Below, piece by piece: positions 25,941 through 35,158 of a stretch of DNA of 64,000 bases (its first letter is position 1; every line of letters begins with the position of its first letter). The stretch is from Serratia marcescens subsp. marcescens ATCC 13880. GTDB lineage: Bacteria > Pseudomonadota > Gammaproteobacteria > Enterobacterales > Enterobacteriaceae. The notes beneath the pieces are model-generated. The model was not told the DNA's origin. It ran no database searches and worked only from the letters and a program-made list of their open reading frames with translations. The translations under genes were made by a program, and so were the position numbers. The stretch spans positions 3,038,001 through 3,102,000 of the forward strand of contig NZ_CP071238.1 of assembly GCF_017299535.1 (NCBI RefSeq), written 5' to 3'.

Positions 25941-28900
25941 ATGGGCACTACCACAATGGGCGTGAAACTCGACGAGGCAACACGCGACCGGATCAAGAGC
26001 GCCGCGCAGCGCATCGATCGCACGCCGCACTGGCTCATCAAGCAGGCCATCTTTAATTACCTCGAGCGTCTCGAGAGCGGTACCGATATTCCTGAAATTC
26101 CAGCGCTGGCCGCAGCGGGCCAGCCTGAAGCGGACGACATTATGCCGCAAGCGCAGGAAGAGTCACACCAGCCATTCCTCGATTTTGCCGAACAAATTCT
26201 GCCTCAGTCGGTGACCCGCGCCGCCATCACCGCCGCCTATCGCCGCCCAGAGACCGAAGCGGTGCCGATGTTGCTCGAACAGGCGCGATTACCCGCCGAT
26301 CTTGCACAGGCCACTCACAAAATGGCCTATGGCATCGCCGAGAAGTTGCGTAACCAAAAAAGTGCAAACGGCCGCGCCGGCATGGTGCAAGGCCTGCTGC
26401 AAGAGTTCTCCCTCTCCTCGCAGGAAGGCGTGGCGCTGATGTGCCTGGCGGAAGCGCTGCTGCGCATTCCGGACAAACCGACCCGCGATGCCCTGATCCG
26501 CGACAAGATCAGCAACGGCAACTGGCACTCGCACCTGGGGCGCAGCCCGTCGCTGTTCGTCAACGCCGCGACCTGGGGCCTGCTGTTCACCGGCAAGCTG
26601 GTGTCCACGCATAACGAAGCCAATCTGTCCCGTTCGCTGAACCGCATTATCAGCAAGAGCGGCGAACCGCTGATCCGCAAAGGCGTGGACATGGCGATGC
26701 GCCTGATGGGCGAGCAGTTCGTGACCGGCGAAACCATCGCCGAAGCGCTGGCCAACGCGCGCAAGCTGGAAGAAAAAGGTTTCCGCTATTCCTACGACAT
26801 GCTGGGCGAAGCCGCCCTGACCGAAGCCGACGCGCAGGCCTACCTGGTTTCCTACCAGCAGGCGATCCACGCCATCGGCAAAGCCTCCAACGGCCGCGGC
26901 ATCTATGAAGGCCCCGGCATTTCCATCAAGCTGTCCGCCCTGCACCCGCGCTACAGCCGCGCACAGTACGAACGCGTGATGGAAGAGCTTTATCCGCGCC
27001 TGCTGTCGCTGACCCTGCAAGCGCGCCAGTATGATATCGGCATCAACATCGACGCCGAAGAGGCCGACCGCCTGGAAATCTCGCTCGATCTGCTGGAGAA
27101 GCTGTGCTTCGAGCCGCAGTTGGCCGGCTGGAACGGCATCGGCTTCGTGATCCAGGCCTATCAGAAACGTTGCCCGTTCGCCATCGACGCGGTGATCGAC
27201 ATGGCGCAACGCAGCCGCCGTCGCCTGATGATCCGTCTGGTGAAAGGCGCCTACTGGGACAGCGAAATCAAACGCGCCCAGATGGACGGCCTGGAAGGCT
27301 ACCCGGTATACACCCGCAAGGTGTACACCGACGTTTCCTATCTGGCCTGCGCCCGCAAGCTGCTGTCGGTGCCGAACCTGATCTATCCGCAGTTCGCGAC
27401 CCACAACGCCCATACCCTGAGCGCCATCTATCACCTGGCCGGCAACAACTACTACCCTGGCCAGTATGAATTCCAGTGCCTGCACGGCATGGGTGAGCCG
27501 CTGTACGAACAGGTGGTGGGTAAAGTGGCCGACGGCAAACTGAACCGCCCTTGCCGCATCTACGCACCGGTCGGCACCCATGAAACGCTGCTGGCTTACC
27601 TGGTGCGCCGCCTGCTGGAAAACGGCGCCAACACCTCGTTCGTCAACCGCATCGCCGACGCCACCCTGCCGCTCGACGAACTGGTGGCCGATCCGGTCAG
27701 CGCCGTGGAAGCGCTGGCGGCCAACGAAGGTCAGATTGGCCTGCCGCATCCGCGCATCCCGCTGCCGCGCGAGCTGTACGGCGAGAAACGCGTTAACTCC
27801 AGCGGTCTGGATCTGTCCAACGAACAGCGTCTGGCCTCGCTCTCCAGCGCCCTGCTCACCAGCGCCAGCCATCCGTGGCGCGCGGAACCGATTATCGACG
27901 CCGAATTGGATCAGGGCGTGGAGCAGCCGGTGATCAACCCGGCCGAGCCGGGCGATGTGGTCGGCTACGTGCGTGAAGCCACCGAAGGCGAAGTCAGCCG
28001 CGCGCTCGACGCCGCCGCGGCCGCCGGCCCAATCTGGTTCGCTACGCCGCCGACGGAACGCGCCGCGATCCTCGAACGCGCCGCCGAACTGATGGAAAGC
28101 CAGCTGCAAAGCCTGCTGGGCATTCTGGTGCGTGAAGCGGGTAAAACCTTCAACAACGCCATCGCCGAAGTGCGTGAAGCGGTCGACTTCCTGCACTACT
28201 ACGCCGGCCAGGTGCGCGACGACTTCGCCAACGACAGCCACCGCCCGCTGGGCCCGGTGGTCTGCATCAGCCCGTGGAACTTCCCGCTGGCGATCTTCAC
28301 CGGCCAAATCGCCGCCGCGCTGGCGGCGGGCAACAGCGTGCTGGCCAAACCGGCCGAGCAAACGCCGCTGGTGGCCGCGCAGGCGGTGCGCATCCTGCTG
28401 GAGGCCGGCATTCCGCAAGGCGTGCTGCAGCTGCTGCCGGGCCAGGGTGAAACCGTCGGCTCGACGCTGGTCAACGACGCCCGCGTCCGCGGCGTGATGT
28501 TCACCGGCTCCACCGACGTCGCCGGCATTCTGCAGCGCAGCATCGCCGGTCGTCTCGATCCGCAAGGCCGGCCGACGCCGCTGATCGCCGAAACCGGCGG
28601 CCTGAACGCCATGATCGTCGACTCTTCCGCCCTGACCGAGCAGGTGGTGACCGACGTGGTGGCCTCCGCCTTCGACAGCGCCGGCCAGCGCTGCTCCGCG
28701 CTGCGTATCCTGTGCATTCAGGAAGACGTGGCCGAGCACACGCTGCAAATGCTGCGCGGCGCGATGGCCGAATGCCGCATGGGCAACCCGGAGCGCCTGT
28801 CCACCGACGTGGGCCCGGTGATCGACGCCGAAGCCAAAACCGGCATCGAACGCCACATCCAGGCGATGCGCGCCAAAGGCCGCAAGGTGTACCAGGCCGC

Positions 28901-29912
28901 CAAAGGCAGCGCGCAGGATGAGAAAGAGTGGGCGCGCGGCACCTTCATCAAGCCGACGCTGATCGAACTCGACAGCTTCGACGAGCTGCAGAAAGAGATC
29001 TTCGGCCCGGTGCTGCACGTGGTGCGCTTCCAGCGCAACAATCTGGACGCGCTGGTCGATCAGATCAACGCCGCCGGTTATGGCCTGACGCTGGGCATTC
29101 ACACCCGTATCGATGAAACCATCGCCCGGGTGACCGAACGCGCCAAGGTCGGCAACCTGTACGTCAACCGCAACATGGTCGGCGCAGTGGTCGGCGTGCA
29201 GCCGTTCGGCGGCGAAGGCCTGTCGGGCACCGGCCCGAAAGCCGGCGGCCCGCTGTACCTGTACCGTCTGCTGGCCAACCGTCCGGACGACGCGCTGCAA
29301 CGTACGCTGCACCGTCAGGACGAAGAGCGTCCGATGGAAGCCACCGCGCGGCCGCAACTGTTGGGGGCGCTGCAATCGCTGGAGAAATGGGCGGTCACCA
29401 GCCAGCACGGCGAACTGGCGGCATTGGCGCAGCGCTATGCGGAACTGGGCCAGGGCGGCACCGTACGCCCGCTGCCGGGCCCGACCGGCGAGCGCAATAC
29501 CTATGCCCTGCTGCCGCGTGAACGCGTGCTGTGCCTGGCGGATAACGAAGCCGACGCGCTGATCCAGCTGGCCGCCGTGCTGGCGGTTGGCAGCTGCGCG
29601 CTGTGGCCGGAAGCGGAACTGCAACGCGACCTGTTCCGCCGCTTGCCGAACGATGTGCAGGCGCGCATCGCCTTCAGCAAAGACTGGCAGCAGGACAAGA
29701 TCGAGTTCGATGCCGCCATCTACCACGGCGATGCCGACCAGTTGCGCACCCTGTGCGAGCAGATCGCGCAGCGCGGCGGCGCCATCGTCTCGGTGCAGGG
29801 CTTCGCCCACGGTGAAACCAACATTCTGTTGGAACGCCTGCTGATCGAACGTTCGCTGAGCGTCAACACCGCCGCCGCCGGCGGTAACGCCAGCCTGATG
29901 ACCATCGGTTAA
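25941..29912 (+). CDS. putA: Bifunctional proline dehydrogenase / P5C dehydrogenase and repressor PutA
   Basis: A 1323-residue trifunctional flavoenzyme. The ribbon-helix-helix DNA-binding domain is residues 1-47 (MGTTTMGVKLDEATRDRI). The proline dehydrogenase barrel is about residues 260-610, with YDMLGEAALT, IDAEEADRLEISLDLLE and RLVKGAYWDSE. The aldehyde dehydrogenase domain is about residues 650-1110, with PWNFPLAIFTGQIAAALAAG, catalytic-site FDSAGQRCSALR and GVQPFGGEGLSGTGPKAGG. A conserved C-terminal domain follows. It oxidises proline to glutamate at the membrane and represses put genes when not membrane-bound. The start matches E. coli PutA, with CAGGAG upstream. Confidence 0.98.
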   Translation: MGTTTMGVKLDEATRDRIKSAAQRIDRTPHWLIKQAIFNYLERLESGTDIPEIPALAAAGQPEADDIMPQAQEESHQPFLDFAEQILPQSVTRAAITAAYRRPETEAVPMLLEQARLPADLAQATHKMAYGIAEKLRNQKSANGRAGMVQGLLQEFSLSSQEGVALMCLAEALLRIPDKPTRDALIRDKISNGNWHSHLGRSPSLFVNAATWGLLFTGKLVSTHNEANLSRSLNRIISKSGEPLIRKGVDMAMRLMGEQFVTGETIAEALANARKLEEKGFRYSYDMLGEAALTEADAQAYLVSYQQAIHAIGKASNGRGIYEGPGISIKLSALHPRYSRAQYERVMEELYPRLLSLTLQARQYDIGINIDAEEADRLEISLDLLEKLCFEPQLAGWNGIGFVIQAYQKRCPFAIDAVIDMAQRSRRRLMIRLVKGAYWDSEIKRAQMDGLEGYPVYTRKVYTDVSYLACARKLLSVPNLIYPQFATHNAHTLSAIYHLAGNNYYPGQYEFQCLHGMGEPLYEQVVGKVADGKLNRPCRIYAPVGTHETLLAYLVRRLLENGANTSFVNRIADATLPLDELVADPVSAVEALAANEGQIGLPHPRIPLPRELYGEKRVNSSGLDLSNEQRLASLSSALLTSASHPWRAEPIIDAELDQGVEQPVINPAEPGDVVGYVREATEGEVSRALDAAAAAGPIWFATPPTERAAILERAAELMESQLQSLLGILVREAGKTFNNAIAEVREAVDFLHYYAGQVRDDFANDSHRPLGPVVCISPWNFPLAIFTGQIAAALAAGNSVLAKPAEQTPLVAAQAVRILLEAGIPQGVLQLLPGQGETVGSTLVNDARVRGVMFTGSTDVAGILQRSIAGRLDPQGRPTPLIAETGGLNAMIVDSSALTEQVVTDVVASAFDSAGQRCSALRILCIQEDVAEHTLQMLRGAMAECRMGNPERLSTDVGPVIDAEAKTGIERHIQAMRAKGRKVYQAAKGSAQDEKEWARGTFIKPTLIELDSFDELQKEIFGPVLHVVRFQRNNLDALVDQINAAGYGLTLGIHTRIDETIARVTERAKVGNLYVNRNMVGAVVGVQPFGGEGLSGTGPKAGGPLYLYRLLANRPDDALQRTLHRQDEERPMEATARPQLLGALQSLEKWAVTSQHGELAALAQRYAELGQGGTVRPLPGPTGERNTYALLPRERVLCLADNEADALIQLAAVLAVGSCALWPEAELQRDLFRRLPNDVQARIAFSKDWQQDKIEFDAAIYHGDADQLRTLCEQIAQRGGAIVSVQGFAHGETNILLERLLIERSLSVNTAAAGGNASLMTIG

Positions 29913-29963
29913 CGCATCCTCAAGGCGGCAATCCATTGCCGCCTGATTTGCTCGCCGCTACGC

Positions 29964-29990
29964 AAACCCTGCGCTCGTGCAGGGTTTTTT
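29964..29990 (+). terminator. Rho-independent terminator of putA
   Basis: Stem AAACCCTGC / GCAGGGTTT with a 6-base loop and a six-U tract, about 50 bases past the putA stop. Confidence 0.9.
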
Positions 29991-29991
29991 A

Positions 29992-30213
29992 TTGTCCGCA
30001 GCCCGATCGGCCGTTAGCGCCTTGTTATCCTTACAGGGTGGGGCGTCGCTCATGGACGATCACAACATAGACGGATTACTCTGCTTGAAAGCCGCATCAG
30101 AGCGCTACGAGACGCATTGACTCTCTGGTTCGGCAACATCCGGGATACGGCAGCCGCAGCGGATTTCTCGCCGCCGCCGCGCGCAATGAATGGTTGAAAG
30201 CGGAGTGAATGCG
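29992..30213. other. Intergenic region between putA and tcyN
   Basis: Part of the 325-base gap between the convergent genes putA and tcyN. Only very short open frames are present, and no promoter or RNA gene is recognisable. Confidence 0.5.
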
Positions 30214-30234
30214 GTCGGGGGAAACGCCCCCGAC
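30214..30234 (-). terminator. Hairpin after tcyN, possible terminator
   Basis: An 8-bp GC-rich stem GTCGGGGG / CCCCCGAC with a 5-base loop, three bases past the tcyN stop. There is no U-tract, so termination may need Rho, or the hairpin may only protect the 3' end. Confidence 0.5.
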
Positions 30235-30237
30235 GCC

Positions 30238-30990
30238 TTATTGATTCCGGAACTTATCGAGGAATTGCTGGGTACGCTGATGCTGCGGATTGGCGAACAG
30301 CGCTTTGGCCGGGCCCTGTTCGACGATGCGGCCGTGATCCATAAAGATAACCCGATCGGCCACGTCGCGGGCGAAGCTCATTTCATGGGTGACGATCACC
30401 ATGGTGCGTTTCTCTTCCGCCAGTGAACGCATGGTATTGAGCACTTCCCCCACCAGCTCGGGATCGAGCGCCGACGTCGGCTCATCGAACAAAATCACCT
30501 CCGGCTGCATCGCCAGCGCGCGCGCGATTGCCACCCGCTGCTGCTGCCCGCCGGACAGCCGACGCGGATAAGCCGCCTCTTTGCCGCTCAGCCCCACCTT
30601 GGCCAGCAACGCACGAGCGCGCTGTTCGGCGCTGGCTTTCGCCTCGCCTTTAACGATAACCGGCCCTTCGATGATGTTTTCCAGCACCGAACGGTGCGGA
30701 AACAGGTTGAAGTTCTGGAACACGAAACCGACCTGCTGGCGCAGCGCGCGCACCTGATTTTTCTGTTTGCTCAGCGGCTTGCTGCCGTCGATCAGGATAT
30801 CGCCGACGCGAATGGTGCCGGAATCCGGCTCCTCCAGCAGGTTGATGCAGCGCAACAAGGTGGTTTTCCCTGAGCCGCTCGGGCCGATGATCGCCACCAC
30901 TTCACCGGCGTCCACCGCCAGATCGATCCCATGCAGCACCGTCTGACCTTTGAACTGCTTGGTCAATTGCTTAACTTCAATGGCACTCAT
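30238..30990 (-). CDS. tcyN: L-cystine ABC transporter ATP-binding protein TcyN
   Basis: A 250-residue amino-acid-class ABC ATPase close to E. coli TcyN (YecC). Walker A is GPSGSGKTT, the Q-loop is VFQNFNLFPH, the signature is LSGGQQQRVA, Walker B is VILFDEPTSALDPE and the H-loop is VTHEMSF. It powers cystine import through TcyL with TcyJ as receptor. It is the last gene of the minus-strand dcyD/tcyJ-L-N run, with three bases between tcyL and tcyN. Confidence 0.95.
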   Translation of the reverse strand: MSAIEVKQLTKQFKGQTVLHGIDLAVDAGEVVAIIGPSGSGKTTLLRCINLLEEPDSGTIRVGDILIDGSKPLSKQKNQVRALRQQVGFVFQNFNLFPHRSVLENIIEGPVIVKGEAKASAEQRARALLAKVGLSGKEAAYPRRLSGGQQQRVAIARALAMQPEVILFDEPTSALDPELVGEVLNTMRSLAEEKRTMVIVTHEMSFARDVADRVIFMDHGRIVEQGPAKALFANPQHQRTQQFLDKFRNQ

Positions 30991-30993
30991 GCG

Positions 30994-31656
30994 TTACTCC
31001 TGATCCTGGCGATTAACGTGGGCTTCCAGACGGTTTTGCAGTGCGGAAAGCAGGGTCGCCATCACCCAGTAAATCAGCGATGCCGCCAGGTACATGGTGA
31101 ACACTTCCAGCGTGCGCGAGGTGATGAGCTGCGCCTGGCGGAACAGTTCCGGCACCTGAATGGTGGCGGCCAGCGAGGTGTCCTTCACCAGGCCGATAAA
31201 ACTGTTGCCCAGCGGCGGCAAGGCGGTGCGCGCCGCCTGCGGCAGGATCACCCGGCGCAGGGTTTGCCAACGGGTCATGCCGATGCTGGCGGCGGCTTCC
31301 CACTGCCCTTTGTCGATCGACGAAATCGCCGCGCGCAGCGTTTCTGAGGTGTAGGCGGCGGTATTGAGCGACAGGCCAATCAGCGCCGCCGGGAAGGGAT
31401 CGAATTCAACGCCGAACTGCGGCAGACCGTAATAGATCATAAACAGCTGGGCGATCAACGGCGTGCCGCGGAACAGCGACACGTAAATGCGCGACAGCCA
31501 CGACAGCGGCCACAGCGGCGAAAGGCGCATCAGCGCCAACAGAAAACCGAGCAACAAGCCTAGCGCCATACCGCCCAGGCTCAGCTGCAGCGTCAGTATG
31601 GCGCCCTTCAATAAAAATGGCGCTGAATCCAGCGCCAGTTGAATACTTTCGTGCAT
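30994..31656 (-). CDS. tcyL: L-cystine ABC transporter permease TcyL
   Basis: A 220-residue HisM-type permease with about five helices, matching E. coli TcyL (YecS). The amino-acid permease signature is visible as FRGTPLIAQLFMIYYGLP, and the EAA loop as EAAASIGMTRWQTLRRVILPQA. It overlaps the tcyJ stop by one base, indicating coupled translation. It forms the homodimeric pore for cystine and related diaminodicarboxylates. Confidence 0.95.
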   Translation of the reverse strand: MHESIQLALDSAPFLLKGAILTLQLSLGGMALGLLLGFLLALMRLSPLWPLSWLSRIYVSLFRGTPLIAQLFMIYYGLPQFGVEFDPFPAALIGLSLNTAAYTSETLRAAISSIDKGQWEAAASIGMTRWQTLRRVILPQAARTALPPLGNSFIGLVKDTSLAATIQVPELFRQAQLITSRTLEVFTMYLAASLIYWVMATLLSALQNRLEAHVNRQDQE

Positions 31657-32456
31657 TATTTAGTTACGTCCGCGCCAAACCATTTTTCGGAGATCTTCGC
31701 CAGCGTGCCGTCTTTTTGCATCTCGGCGATCGCCTGGTCAATCGCGGCCAGCAGCTCTGGGTTATTTTTGCGCAGCGCCACACCGGACTCCTGGCGGGAG
31801 AATGCCGGGCCGGCCACCGCCAGCGTATCGCCGGTTTTCTTCACCAGATCCAACGCCGCCAGGCGATCCACCAGGATGGCGTTGATGCGGCCGACGCGCA
31901 GATCCTGATACTTGGTCGGGTCGTCGTCGTAGGTACGCACGTCCACGCCCTGCACGTTCTCGCGCAGCCATTGCTCATAGTTGGTGCCCAGGCCAACGCC
32001 GACCTTCTTGCCCTTCAGGTCTTCCGGCTTGGTGATGGTGCCTTCGTTGCCCTTTTTCACCAGCGCCTGAATACCGGAAACGGTGTAAGGGGTGGAGAAG
32101 TCATATTTCTTCTTGCGCTCATCGGAGAGCGTCACCTGATTGATGACCACGTCGATGCGCTTCGAATCCAGCGAAGCCAGCATACCGTCCCACTTGGTCG
32201 GGTTCAGCTTGGCTTTCACGCCCAGATGTTCCGCCAGCGCGTTGGCGAAATCCACTTCGAAACCGGTCAATTTGCCGTCTTCCCCCTGGAAACTGAACGG
32301 CGGATAGGTGCCTTCCAGCCCGACGATCAGCGTGCCGCGCTGCTTCACCTGCTGCAGCAGATTGTCGGCGGCGTAGGTTTGAGTCGTCAAACCGGCGGCC
32401 AACGCAACGCCCACCACGCCCAATAACCATTGGCGACGAACTTTTGCAAACATCAT
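31656..32456 (-). CDS. tcyJ: L-cystine-binding periplasmic protein TcyJ (FliY)
   Basis: A 266-residue class 3 solute-binding protein with a signal peptide ending TQTYA-A. Ligand-binding blocks include VGLEGTYPPFSF, KLTGFEVDFANALAEHLG, SKRIDVVINQVTLSDERKKKYDFS and RQESGVALRK, all typical of TcyJ. I chose the ATG at 32456, five bases after AGGGG; a GTG six bases further upstream and an ATG three bases downstream are alternatives. In E. coli this gene (fliY) also sits beside fliZA, so the link to the flagellar locus is conserved. Confidence 0.95.
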   Translation of the reverse strand: MMFAKVRRQWLLGVVGVALAAGLTTQTYAADNLLQQVKQRGTLIVGLEGTYPPFSFQGEDGKLTGFEVDFANALAEHLGVKAKLNPTKWDGMLASLDSKRIDVVINQVTLSDERKKKYDFSTPYTVSGIQALVKKGNEGTITKPEDLKGKKVGVGLGTNYEQWLRENVQGVDVRTYDDDPTKYQDLRVGRINAILVDRLAALDLVKKTGDTLAVAGPAFSRQESGVALRKNNPELLAAIDQAIAEMQKDGTLAKISEKWFGADVTK

Positions 32457-32571
32457 AAACACCCCTGTATGTTGTTTATCTTTTTTGATATCAGCACTTT
32501 AACAGTGCAACCGCCCGCATAAAGGAATATAACCTTATAAATATAGTTCAAAATGGAATAACAAGCGGTAT

Positions 32572-33564
32572 TTACACCTGCGGATGGTAGGCGAACAGCG
32601 CCGGCGCACCGCCGGTGTGAACGAACAGGATGGGCCCTTCGTCGCGGAAACGCCGCTGGGCAATGCCGTCGATCAAACCGGCCATCGCTTTGCCGGTGTA
32701 TACCGGATCCAGCAACACGCCCTCCTGCTGCGCCAGCAGCTGCACCGCCGCCATGCCCTCTTCGTTCGGCATGCCGTACTGCGGCGCGAAATAATCGTCC
32801 CACAGCGCTATCGGCGCCAGTTCGTCGATATTCAGCGAACAGGCCAGGGCTTTCTGGATCTGCTCCACCTTCGGCAGTTGATCGATCACGGTGCGCGAGA
32901 CCGTCACGCCAATCAGCTCAGTTTCAGGCAGCAGCTGTTGCAGCCCCACCGCCAGCCCAGCGTGAGTGCCGGCGCTGCCGGACGCCACCACCACCGAACT
33001 GAACGCCACGTTGCTGCACCGGCTCTGTTCGGTGATTTCCAATGCGCACTGCACGTATCCCAGCGCGCCCAGGGCATTGGAGCCGCCCACCGGCACCACG
33101 TAAGGCCGGAAGCCCTGCGCCTCGAGGCGCGTCGCCAGTTCCGCCAGTTGCTGCTGTGGATCGTGCAGCGCTTCGCACATCACCACCTCGGCGTTGAACA
33201 GGCCGAGCAACAGGCGGTTGCCGTTGGTCAGGTAGTTTTCCGCACGGGTATCGATGGGGTTTTCCAGCAGCGCGACGCAGTGCAGGCCCAGTTTCGCCGC
33301 CACCGCCGCCGTCTGGCGCACGTGGTTGGATTGAATGGCGCCGGCGGTGACCAGCGTATCGGCGCCTTGTCGCAGCGCGTCGGCGGCCAAAAACTCAAGC
33401 TTTCTCAGCTTGTTGCCGCCCATGGCCATAGGAGTGACATCGTCACGTTTAAGGTAGATTTCGCGGCCGAGGTAATCGGAGAGACGGGACAGTTTTTCCA
33501 GCGGTGTGGCGGTGCCAACCAGATCCAGACGCGGAAATTGCGCCAGTTGTTGTTGCAGGTTCAC
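32572..33564 (-). CDS. dcyD: D-cysteine desulfhydrase DcyD
   Basis: A 330-residue PLP enzyme of the ACC-deaminase/D-cysteine desulfhydrase family, close in length to E. coli DcyD. The cofactor-binding Lys52 is visible in [15 protein letters not shown], and other active-site blocks are [21 protein letters not shown] and [16 protein letters not shown]. It converts D-cysteine to pyruvate, hydrogen sulfide and ammonia, as detoxification or sulfur supply. It precedes tcyJ by about 115 bases; tcyJ may also have its own promoter there. Confidence 0.95.
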   Translation of the reverse strand: MNLQQQLAQFPRLDLVGTATPLEKLSRLSDYLGREIYLKRDDVTPMAMGGNKLRKLEFLAADALRQGADTLVTAGAIQSNHVRQTAAVAAKLGLHCVALLENPIDTRAENYLTNGNRLLLGLFNAEVVMCEALHDPQQQLAELATRLEAQGFRPYVVPVGGSNALGALGYVQCALEITEQSRCSNVAFSSVVVASGSAGTHAGLAVGLQQLLPETELIGVTVSRTVIDQLPKVEQIQKALACSLNIDELAPIALWDDYFAPQYGMPNEEGMAAVQLLAQQEGVLLDPVYTGKAMAGLIDGIAQRRFRDEGPILFVHTGGAPALFAYHPQV

Positions 33565-33663
33565 TACTTCCCCCCAGGGAATCGAATATCAACATCTGAT
33601 AACCGATAGATTTAGCAGATGTGAACTGAATAATCATCCTTTATCACGGGGGGATACGGCAGA

Positions 33664-33683
33664 CCCCGGCCCAGCGGCCGGGG
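33664..33683 (-). terminator. Strong hairpin after fliZ, possible terminator
   Basis: An 8-bp all-GC stem CCCCGGCC / GGCCGGGG with a 4-base loop, six bases past the fliZ stop. There is no U-tract. It separates fliAZ from the dcyD promoter region. Confidence 0.5.
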
Positions 33684-33689
33684 AAAGTC

Positions 33690-34199
33690 TCAGTAGCTGC
33701 GCTGCCAAGCGAGATACTGATCGTACTTGCGCAGCGCAATGCGGTAGTTGTTGTGCGCCGCGGTAGGCAGATCGTCGATGATGCGCTGATGACTGGCGCT
33801 GTTGGCGAATTTGTCCGCCGGGTAATTCCGCGCCACCAGCATTTCGTCCAGACGGCGCAACCGCACCACATACTCGCGAATGGTGCTGTGGCTCATCTCG
33901 GTCTGTTCGAACAGATACTGCTTGAACGCCATAATGTCGAAATAACTCGGGTGGCTGTTGCAGGAAATCTCGCTGCAAAAGCGGCACAGCGCGGTCAGTT
34001 CGTGCTGCACATTTTGCCAGACCGCATCGTCGATCGGCTGATCCATGCGCGCGATGGCTTCTTTATTGATTATCTTGCCGCGAAACACCAGCGCCATGCG
34101 GTCCAACAGTTTGCCGCACTGGGAGCAATGGGTCTGGCTGTGCTTGTAATCTTTCAGGTAACGGCTAAGCGGCCGTTTCTTCAACAGTATTCCTGGCAT
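33690..34199 (-). CDS. fliZ: Flagellar/virulence regulator FliZ
   Basis: A 169-residue protein matching FliZ: the basic N-terminal block KKRPLSRYLKDYKHSQTHC, zinc-like Cys pairs (HCSQCGKLLDR, CRFCSE), and the integrase-like DNA-binding core FKQYLFEQTEMSHSTIREYVVRLRRLDEML. It ends soon after NNYRIALRKYDQYL and lacks the longer tail of E. coli FliZ. FliZ represses sigma-S-dependent genes and promotes class 2 flagellar expression, and in Serratia relatives it also affects virulence factors. No clear ribosome binding site precedes the ATG at 34199; an upstream in-frame ATG at 34229 is possible. It lies 54 bases after fliA. Confidence 0.93.
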   Translation of the reverse strand: MPGILLKKRPLSRYLKDYKHSQTHCSQCGKLLDRMALVFRGKIINKEAIARMDQPIDDAVWQNVQHELTALCRFCSEISCNSHPSYFDIMAFKQYLFEQTEMSHSTIREYVVRLRRLDEMLVARNYPADKFANSASHQRIIDDLPTAAHNNYRIALRKYDQYLAWQRSY

Positions 34200-34253
34200 A
34201 AGGGGCAGTCCGATTGTCGCATGAGTCATCGAGTTGGGGGCGGCGCTCCGCCG

Positions 34254-34976
34254 TCAGGTATCGTTCGCCAGCCGCGCACGCAGCCGTTTGATCGCCTGAC
34301 TGTGCAGTTGGCTGACGCGGGATTCCCCGACGTCCAGCACGGCGCCGATCTCTTTGAGATTCAACTCTTCCTGGTAATACAGCGTCAGCACCATTTTTTC
34401 GCGCTCCGGCAACGCCTCGATGGCGTCGATCACCCGCTGGCGCAGGCTGCCTTCCAACAGGTGATGCAGCGGGTTGGCCTCCTCATGCCCTTCCAGCATC
34501 GGTTCCGCGCTCTCGCCATGCTCCTCGCGCCATTCGTCGTAGGAGAAAAGCTGGCTGTTATTGGTGTCCAACAGAATTTGACGGTACTCATCCAGCGAGA
34601 TGTTCAGCGTCTGCGCCACTTCCGTTTCGCTCGCCGGGCGGCCGTAACGCTGTTCCAGTTGCCGCATCACCTGCGCGACCTCGCGCGCGTGGCGCCGCAC
34701 GCTGCGCGGCACCCAGTCGCGGCTGCGCAACTCGTCGAGCATCGCGCCGCGAATGCGCTGCACCGCATAGGTGGTAAAGGCGGTTCCCTGTAGGGCGTCA
34801 TAACGCTCAACGGCGTTTAATAGCCCGATTCCCCCGGCCTGCAGCAGGTCGTCAAGCTCCACGCTGGCGGGCAGCCTGACCTGCAGGCGCAACGCCTCGT
34901 GGCGCACTAACGGCACGTAGCGCAACCAGAGAGAATTTTTGTCCATCACGCCTTCGGCGGTATACAGATCGCTCAC
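34254..34976 (-). CDS. fliA: Flagellar sigma factor FliA (sigma-28)
   Basis: A 240-residue sigma-70-family protein. Region 2 is SVELDDLLQAGGIGLLNAVERYD ... FTTYAVQRIRGAMLDELR, region 3 contains SRDWVPRSVRRHAREV, and region 4 is LPEREKMVLTLYYQEELNLKEIGAVLDVGESRVSQLHSQAIKRLR. It directs class 3 flagellar transcription from promoters such as those found here for fliC, fliD and flgK. The start is GTG at 34976, giving the family N-terminus SLYTAEGVMDK-like (here SDLYTAEGVMDK). fliA and fliZ form one operon. Confidence 0.97.
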   Translation of the reverse strand: MSDLYTAEGVMDKNSLWLRYVPLVRHEALRLQVRLPASVELDDLLQAGGIGLLNAVERYDALQGTAFTTYAVQRIRGAMLDELRSRDWVPRSVRRHAREVAQVMRQLEQRYGRPASETEVAQTLNISLDEYRQILLDTNNSQLFSYDEWREEHGESAEPMLEGHEEANPLHHLLEGSLRQRVIDAIEALPEREKMVLTLYYQEELNLKEIGAVLDVGESRVSQLHSQAIKRLRARLANDT

Positions 34977-35103
34977 TATGTCTTAAACCTGCGGATAAGA
35001 GAGTCAGCGCTATTATGCGTAGGGGGCGAAATGCCAATCGGCAGAACAGTCGCACAAAACAGGCTTTATTTGCGCCATGTAATAACCGCGCGGGGCGCGA
35101 GCA

Positions 35104-35130
35104 TAAAAAAACCCCGCCGAAGCGGGGTTT
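35104..35130 (-). terminator. Rho-independent terminator of fliC
   Basis: Stem CCCCGC / GCGGGG with a tetraloop, flanked by AAA/UUU pairs and followed by a seven-U tract on the minus strand, about 30 bases past the fliC stop. Confidence 0.92.
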
Positions 35131-35158
35131 CTTTGCGACAGTTAATCGGGAGAGACGA

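Noticed and set aside
26289..29936. A 1215-codon open frame on the minus strand opposite putA
   Set aside because: It is antisense to a certain gene in GC-rich DNA with strong third-position bias, is very rich in His, Arg, Gln and Ala, and matches no family.
29992..30213. Possible small gene or RNA between putA and tcyN
   Set aside because: The frames are very short (about 22 codons at most with an ATG), without ribosome binding sites, and no hairpin-terminated RNA pattern is visible.
32584..33609. A 341-codon plus-strand frame opposite dcyD
   Set aside because: Antisense shadow of dcyD with no domain resemblance.
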